NCBI GenBank assembly: GCA_026770585.1
Contig: MU646569.1
Coordinates: 228,614 to 242,443, forward strand
Source: Baffinella frigidus
Taxonomy: Eukaryota; Cryptophyceae; Cryptomonadales; Baffinellaceae
Direction: 5' to 3'
DNA: 13,830 nt
Shown piece by piece: positions 1 through 7,200 of this stretch (position 1 is its first letter; every line of letters starts with the position of its first letter). The notes under the pieces are model-generated. The model was not told the DNA's origin. It saw nothing but the letters and a program-made list of their open reading frames with translations, and did no database searches. The translations under genes and the position numbers were made by a program.

Positions 1-123
1 GGTTTAGGGTTCAGGGTTCAGGGTTAGGGTTTGGGGTGCGGGGCTTAGGGTTTGGGGTTTGGGTTTGGGGTTTGGGGTTTAGGGTTCAGGGTTCATGATT
101 TAGGGGTTAAGGGGTTAAGGGGT
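1..123. repeat. degenerate TTTAGGG-type heptamer block
   Basis: Runs of GGGTTTA, GGGTTCA and GGGGTTT fill this stretch. They match the plant/algal-type telomere heptamer with many variants. The G-rich strand reads left to right, which is the wrong orientation for a left chromosome terminus, so I call it interstitial telomere-like DNA. Confidence 0.85.
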
Positions 124-295
124 TGGGCATGTGCATACCGGGTGTTTGATGATGGTAAGTAAGCCTAAGTACAGATGCATGGCGGGTTCTGATACGCTGC
201 GATGCAGTCAGCGTGTCCACCGCTATCCCATACGGTGGGCTTCGAGGGTTTCGGGACCCCTAGATTTAGCGGTAACGTGACCAGATCTGCACCAG
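124..295. other. no gene seen; unique sequence
   Basis: No coding signal is visible. The end of the stretch (about 270-295) weakly resembles 8131-8155 (both have a GTNACGTGAC core followed by a C/TACCAG word). After the inverted-repeat element, 349-366 resembles 8222-8239. Both places may therefore derive from one ancestral sequence, here interrupted by the 296-467 element. Confidence 0.4.
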
Positions 296-467
296 AAAAT
301 CCTTAAAGTTAACTGCCTACAGGGTAAGTTGACTTTTGATGAAAGGTCCGTAGTCCACCGTGTGGTAATGCACCATACGGTGTGTGCGTTTCTCTCAGGC
401 TGCTGGGCGCTAGGGGTAGCCCATCAAAAGTCAACTTACCCTGTAGACCGTTAACTTTAAGGATTTT
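296..467. repeat. inverted-repeat element, 46-bp arms
   Basis: Arm 296-341 is the near-perfect reverse complement of 422-467; mismatches are confined to a few bases in the middle. The 80-base spacer has its own small stem (CACCGTGTGGT with ACCATACGGTG, one mismatch). No ORF is present. The form is that of a non-autonomous foldback or MITE-like element. Confidence 0.85.
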
Positions 468-690
468 CCCGCAAGGGCAGTGCCCCTAGGGTTTCGGGTT
501 TCGGATGTTAAATGTAGGGGCATGTTTTAGGGACATGTTATGTTCATGTGATGCGTCAAAGTAGGTGAAATAAAGTCAACTCATCTCAGTCCTGAGACAG
601 AGCTAGGGACTGGCCAGGTGCGATGCAGGCTACGGACAAGAGGCCCCATACGGGGGTGTGTGAGAGAGAGTGAGTGGGATAGATGTGTGG
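468..690. other. no gene seen
   Basis: The stretch holds a short GGGTTTCGGG patch and GA-rich runs. The minus-strand ORF over 586-771 is mostly Tyr-Ile dipeptides read from the TA microsatellite and is not a credible gene. Confidence 0.5.
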
Positions 691-694
691 AATA

Positions 695-745
<51 letters not shown>

Positions 746-752
746 TGTGTGT
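691..752. repeat. (TA)n and (GA)n/(GT)n compound microsatellite
   Basis: An almost pure TA dinucleotide run (691-734) with one interruption (TAC) passes directly into GA and then GT dinucleotides. Confidence 0.95.
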
Positions 753-815
753 ACGACGGTTGACTAATCATCGGTATTCCTGGAACAACGCCTGCCCGGA
801 TTCCACTCGAGAATG

Positions 816-983
816 TTAATAGGGTAACGGCCTGAAAATGGGGTAGTTAGGCCTACGGCATTGCCTAGGACCTCCTACCGTAGGCCGAGGGATCCTAGAA
901 CCAAAAAGTCTCGGCCTACGGTAGGAGGTCCTAGGCAATGCCGTAGGCCCAACTACCCCATTTTCAGGCCGTTACCCTATTAA
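816..983. repeat. palindromic element, 74-bp arms (GGCCTACGG family)
   Basis: Arms 816-889 and 910-983 are reverse complements with a single visible mismatch, around a 20-base loop. Each arm contains a smaller imperfect palindrome (GGCCTACGG ... CCGTAGGCC) around CCTAGGACCTCC, so a branched cruciform is possible. The same internal words occur in elements at 3385-3475, 5088-5262 and 6891-7049, so this is a multicopy family. No ORF is present. Confidence 0.92.
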
Positions 984-1144
984 TGTAAGAAGGGCCTATT
1001 CACATGTGGGGTTGTAAACATTTGTACTAAAATAGGGTGTTCCAATCTCGTAACTGGCCTACTCATGGCTTCAGTGGCTCCAAGGGCAATGAAAGTTACT
1101 ACACAAATGCCACATACAGGGTTACAGTGTCCTCGTCCCACACT

Positions 1145-1207
1145 TCAGGGGTGAGGGGTGAGGGGTGAGGGGTGAGGGGTGAGGGTTGAGGGTTGAGGGT
1201 TGGGGGG
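1145..1207. repeat. GGGGTGA/GGGTTGA heptamer array
   Basis: A seven-base period is kept through five GGGGTGA units followed by GGGTTGA units. It is a locally uniform variant of the telomere-type heptamer and lies directly 3' (minus strand) of the last recognised CXC exon. Confidence 0.9.
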
Positions 1208-1210
1208 TAC

Positions 1211-1288
1211 CAGGGCTTTGCGTTCAGCGCTTTCCTCAGTGTTGCGACAGTCGTAGCACTTGCACTGCACCGAACATAGCACGCCCGC
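1211..1288 (-). CDS. CXC gene exon 6: second half of CXC2 and tail
   Basis: Following an AACAG acceptor, 26 codons read [14 protein letters not shown] then [12 protein letters not shown], ending at a CTG|GTACCC donor. This supplies the last four Cys of CXC2; the tail matches the family pattern known from LIN54 (NFEESPERK). If the donor is not used, the frame continues through the GGGTTGA/GGGGTGA array and stops at 1145-1147, which would give a Pro-rich C-terminus encoded by heptamer DNA. Confidence 0.82.
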
Positions 1289-4200
1289 CTGTTTCAGGGT
1301 TCAGGGTTTAGGGTTTAGGGTCCACACAGCGGGCTATGAAGGGATTCCATGAATAACCCATAAGTGATAATCCATAGGACCCTACGGCCTGTCTGGGTGT
1401 TCAGTTTAGGTTCTAGGGGTTAGCGTTTAGGGGTTTGGGTTTAGACCACACCGGGCGTAAGATTCAGGGTTTAGAGTTGAGGGTTTGGGGTATAGGGTTT
1501 AGGGTTTAGGGTTGAGGGTAGTCGTAGCACTTGCACTGCACCGAGCACAACACGCCCGCCTGGTTTGGGGTTTAGGGTTTGGGGTTTAGGGTTTGGAGTG
1601 TGGGGTTTAGGGTTTAGGGTTTAGGGTTTAGAGTTTAGGGTTTAGGGTTTAGGGTTTAGGATTTAGGATTTAGACCACACCGGGCGTAGGGTTTAGGTTT
1701 TAGGTTTTAGGATTTAGGGTTCAGGGGAGTCGAACCTGGAAGCTCGCAGTCTTTTTGAGGCAGCCCAACTTCTTGTAGTGGCACCCCTAGGGTACACTCC
1801 ACCTACCCTAACACAGGCTACCGTAACACACACTTACCCTCCACACATACTCCTTCGGCCGGCCCCCGATTTCCCCCTGCAAGGAAGTATGCCTGAAGGG
1901 TGGACACCATAACGCATACCTACCCTCCACACATACTCAATCAGTCCGGCCCCGACGGGTATGTGTTAGGGTAGGTCCCCTGTACACTCCTACCTAGGCC
2001 TAAAGGTAGGAGCCTGCGACCTTCTGGGGGTCAAATATGACCTCTTCGGAGACTTAAGGGATATGCGCGACCAAAACCCTTCTAGGGGGAAGCACTCGCA
2101 GTATTTCTCGAGACATCCCAGTCCGACTTATTGCAGTGGCTCCAAACCCTCAACCCTCAACCCCTTCGTGACTCCAAACCTTAAACCCCGCACCGAAGCA
2201 CTCGCAGTATTTCTTGAGGCAGCCCGACTTCTTGCAGTGGCATCCCTTTGTGTGCCACCCTTGACCCCCACTCTGCACACCCTAACCCTTACACCCTCAC
2301 CCTCTCGTGGCACCCTACACCCTGCACCGTACACCCTACACCGTACACCGTACACCGTACACCCTTCTCCCTACACCCTACACGCCCGAAGCAGAGCGCG
2401 GTCGATGCAACGCTCGAGCGGACCCCCATGGTGAAGGCAAAGGGTTTAAGGTTATGTCGAAGCACTTTGGTGCGTCGAAGCACTTTGGTGCTTTACTCTC
2501 TTTGGAGAACGTCGACCCCTTATTTGCTTCCACCCCGCATTTAAGGGTTGAGGGTTTAGGACCTGGAAGCACTCGCAGTATTTCTTGAGGCACCACTTGG
2601 TGGATATGCGAGTCAAGAGATATGCGCGACCAAAACCTTCCACCACTTATTGTACTTTTCGGGCAAGCGCGGATTTTCTCGAGGTCGGGTCGGGGTGTCG
2701 GGAAATAAAAATCTCGATAATTGGTGCGTCCATCTAAAGTTTTATGCTATCTTATGCATTGATATGATGACAAGATGCAACCCCCACCCATAATATGTCA
2801 CAAATACTAGAGCCCTTTTTCGATATTTTCGATTTTTCCCGACTCCCCGACCCCGATCCAAAATCCGCGCTGACCCAAAAAGTACATTAGCAGCGACAGA
2901 GGACCTTTTCACCTTGAATTCAAGGTGAAATTCCGGTTAGGTTCCAGGGCAATGCATAATATTCTAGTACACACCGTTGCGATGGACTGTATCGGTGAAG
3001 CCCCCGATGGCTGCTAAGTGAGGGGGGTGTTTGTGTGTGTGCGCCCCATGATCGTGTCCAACTGAGTACGGGGCCCAGACGTCTATAACGCATACATCGA
3101 TTGTTACGACAGGTCTCGTCCTCGGAATGATTCCTGTTCGTCAACTCCTGCTCCATGTGTGTGGAGGGGGGGTGGTACCTGGGTGTGGAGGGGGGGTGGT
3201 ACCATGTGTGTGGAGGGGGGTGGTACCTGGAAGCACTCGCAGTATTTTTTGAGGCAGCCCGACTTCTTGCAGTGGCACCCCTTCGTGTGCCGCCCCGTCT
3301 GTTTCGGGGTTCGGGGTGAGGAGTTGGGGGTGGCTACTTAGTGGCAGGGCGTTTGCTGGTAGGCTACGTCCATTCGTCGTTTGAAAAAACCCCGGGTAGA
3401 TAAGCCTACGGTATTCACTACGGTAGGCCGCAGGGGCCTAGGGGGGGTCCTGTGAAACATTAGGTCCTACGAGGCCTGTAGCCCGATCTGAAACACTCTT
3501 TACTACACAAAGAAGTCACGGACCGCGACGAAATTTGCCCATGTTTCTTCTGACCGTTTTGAAGAGGAGGTCACGCCCAGGAAGATCTGCTAAAAATATT
3601 TAGACCCGGGTGAAAATGGTTTGAGCCAGCCAGGTTCAAATTTGGTCCATTTGCCGAGTTCGGAAAAAGTTGGAACATTCTTTACCACACAACCAGTAAG
3701 ATTCCTGGTACAAAGTTCTTTATCAGGAGATGCTAAAAGCAATTGTATGGTACGAAACATGCCGCGACCCCATTTGCTGTCCAAACGTCCATTCCCCGTA
3801 CAATTTTTTAAAAGAAGGTTGTAAACACACCACTTTAAAAAGAAGGCTGTAAAACTCATTCAATGGGAATTGTGTGGTAAAGAGTGTTCCAACTTTTTCC
3901 GATGTTCCACTTTCGGACACAGGCCTCGTAGGGGCCTTATCCGGGGACATGTTTAATTTAAAAGAAAATGGATCCCTATTTGTTCATAGGAGTTGGACGA
4001 AGGTTAATTAGGGCCCTACGTAAATCTAATTAGGACCAGAACCCGGTTTGATAGGCCATTTTCATTTAAATTAAACATGTTCCCGGATAAGGCCCTACGT
4101 CGCGCACGATGCGCGACGTGGAGCCCCTTTGTGTGCCGCCTCGTCAGTTTGGTGTTGAGGGTTCAAGGTTTAGGGTTTAGGGTTTAGGGTTTAGGGTTTA

Positions 4201-7200
4201 GGGTTTAGGGTTTAGGGTTTAGGAGCACCCATTTGTGTGCCGCCCATTCTGCTTCGGGTTTGGGGTTTAGGGTTTGGGGTTTGGGGTTTGGGGTTGAAGG
4301 TGTAGGGTTTAGGGTTCAGGGTTCAGGGTTTAGGGTTTGGGGTTTAGGGTTCGCACCTGTGAGGGTGAGTCCTCAATCCCAGCCTGGAGATTGGACGTGG
4401 CGATTTTGGGGCGAAACGCCATGGGGTTCCGCTCGAGCGTTGCATCGACATTGGATTTCGACGAAAATTACTACACGATTGCTTTAATATTACTAGTAAA
4501 GACCGTTCTGCGTAGTAAATTTCATTACCGCAGTTGCTTAAATATTACTGGTAAAGACCGTTCTGTGTAGTAAATTTCATTATCGAAATGATTCAACTTA
4601 AATCAGTTTGCCTGTGAGGTTCGCACCTGTGAGGGTGAGTCCTCAATCCCAGCCTGGAGATTGGACGTGGCGATTTTCGGTCGGAACGCCATGGGGTTCC
4701 GCTCGAGGGTTGCATCGACCGCACTCTGTTCAGGGTTTCGGGTTTAGGTTTCTGGTTTCTGATTTAGGGTGTACCGTGCCGGGTTTCGGGCTTAGGGTTT
4801 AGGTTTCTGGTGAACCGACGAGCCGGGGTGTGATTCAAGGATTCAGGGTTTCGGGAAATGCCGCGGCGGAGATAGGGCGATGCGCCCGTAACTAACCCAC
4901 CACTCGGATCGGTTGCATCACCGCTCGAGGGTTGTATCGACCGCACTCAGCTCCGGGTTTCGGGTTTAGGTTTCTGATTTTTCTGATTTAGGATGTACCG
5001 TGCAGGGTTCCGGGCTTAGGGTTTTGGTTTTCGGGAGTACACAGAGAGAGAGATGCCTGTATTGAAAGGGTGGCGGCGCGAGAAACGTGTTTCATAAGAT
5101 ACCGGACTGAAAACCGGGTAGTTCGGCCTACGGTATTGCCTACTGTAGGCCGTAGGGCCCCTAGGACCTAATGTTTCATAGGACCCCCCCTAGGCCCCTG
5201 CGGCCTACCGTGGTGAATACCGTAGGCTTGACTACCCGGTTTTCAGCCCGTTACCCTATGAACGTGTGTGATAAAAACGCGGCGGCGGAGTTAGGGCGGT
5301 GCGTTTTCTTACAACTTTTCTAGCTCTGCCTCTGTTGACTTGGGCTCCTCAGTAAACACATTTAGACGCTATATGTACTGGAGCGTTTGTACGGAGTCCT
5401 GATCTAAAAAAATTAATGCGGAGCCTGGACTCACAGAGACTGAGCTGGGCTTTATTGAACTGGTGGCGTCGGAAGAAACGCGTGGCCAAACGACGCGGCG
5501 TTATTAGGGCGGTGCGCTCTGAGCAAAATTCGTGGGGGGCATCGTGCTAATTTACAACGTCTTTCTCGTACGAGGGCGATGCGCCCCTACCAAACCCTCC
5601 ACGGGGTGTTGTTTTATGGGCGCATCGCCTGAACCCTAAATCCTGAACTCTGAACCCCGAACCCTAAACCCCGAATCCTAAATCTTGAACCCTGACCCCA
5701 CAAACTCACCACATCGGGGCGTCTAGTGCCTGAAGCGACCGGCCTAAACGCTAAACGCTCAACGCTCAACGCTCATCGCTCAACGCTACACGCTACACGT
5801 TCAACGCTCAACGTTCAACGTTCAACGCTACACGCTACACGCTCAACGCTAAACCCCACACCCTCGCACGGTTCGTTGTAACGCGGGAAGGGGCCTCAGA
5901 TGAGCGCGGAAGGGGGCGTCAAATGACCAAAAACGCAGCCAGCACCCTAAACCCTAAACCCTAAGAGCACTAGAGCTCTAGTGCTTGCAGGATCACTGTT
6001 TAAGGATTAACCTTTACCAACGACAACCCTAAACCCTAAACCCTAAACCCCCTAAACCCTAAACCCTAAGAGCACTAGAGCTCTAGTGCTTGCATCCAGG
6101 TTACGAGCCCCGCCATGAACCCTAACCCCCTGAACCGTAACACCCACAGACCTTGCGGTGGGCCTCGCACTGCTCGTTGTTCTTGGCTCTGAATGAGTCA
6201 GCGCCAAGCGTCTCAACCCTCAACACACAGCCTAACTTGCCAACCCCTGGACCCTAGACCCTAAACCCTGAACCCACAGACTTTGACCCTAAACCGTGAA
6301 CCCACAGACTTAGACCCTAGACCCTAAACCCTGAACCCACAGACTCTGGACCCTAGACCCTAAACCCTGAACCCACAGACTTTTAAACCCTGCACCCACA
6401 AACTTTGTACTGGGCCTCGTAGGTAGGTGGGTTTGTTTGGCGACCAGCCTGAACCCTGAACCCTGAACCCTGCATCCTGAACCCTCAACTCTCAACCCTG
6501 AACCTTATCCCGGGAAACCTATTTTTCTTTAGTTTGATGGCAAGGAAAATTACTACACAATTCGTTCTTATTAGTAATATTAAAGCATTTATGTAGTGAT
6601 TTTCCTTGCCATCAAACTAAAGGAAAATAGGTTTCCCCGGATAAAACCGTAACCCCACAGACCTTGCGTTGCGCCTCGTACTGCTCGTTGTTCTGGCACG
6701 CCTGTCATCCGAGGGTTTTATGGTTTATGGTTTATGGTTTATGGTTTATGGTGTATGGTTTAGAATTTAGGATTTCGGGTTTCGGGTTGAGGGTTTAGTA
6801 TTCACTGTTTAGAGGTTAACCTTTACCAACGACATACTCTCCAGGTTGGAGGGAGTGCGTTCCAGGCAAGAGAGAGTGAGTTTCATTGGGAAACCCACGG
6901 AAAGTTCGGTAGTTTCCCTACGGATTTAGGTAGGACCTACCTACCGTAGGCCGTAGGGCTCCTAGGACCAAAATGTCCTAGGATTTTGGCCTACGGTAGG
7001 AGGTCCTAGGCAATGCCGTAGGAGAAACTACCGAACTTTCCGTGGGTTTTACGACTAAGTTGCTCTACTGAGGAAGGTCAGCCTCAGGCCCAGCGCATGG
7101 TCTGTGGGGTTTCGGTTCAGGGTTTAGGGTCTTACGGTTAAGGGTTTAGGTTACGATTAAGGGTTCAGGGTTTAGGCAGGTGGACTACCGGGGGACAAAA

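Noticed and set aside
1-123. True telomere at the left window end
   Set aside because: A left terminus should read CCCTAAA on the plus strand; here it is TTTAGGG, degenerate, and similar blocks occur throughout the window.
586-771. 61-codon minus-strand ORF
   Set aside because: Most of it is Tyr-Ile dipeptides from the TA microsatellite.
1725-1745. tRNA 3' end on the minus strand (GAGTCGAACC resembles a T-loop complement)
   Set aside because: No anticodon or D arm can be found, and the sequence is explained as the donor of a degenerate exon 5 copy (CAG|GTTCGACTCC).
2063-2646. Several overlapping ORFs of 60-120 codons on both strands
   Set aside because: They read through CCCTACA heptamers and exon 5 relics in several frames; only the short CXC-like segments show conserved residues.
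4097-4119. Rho-independent terminator
   Set aside because: A strong stem but no T-run, and a eukaryotic context.
4144-4225. CRISPR array
   Set aside because: The repeats are contiguous heptamers without spacers, and the window is clearly eukaryotic.
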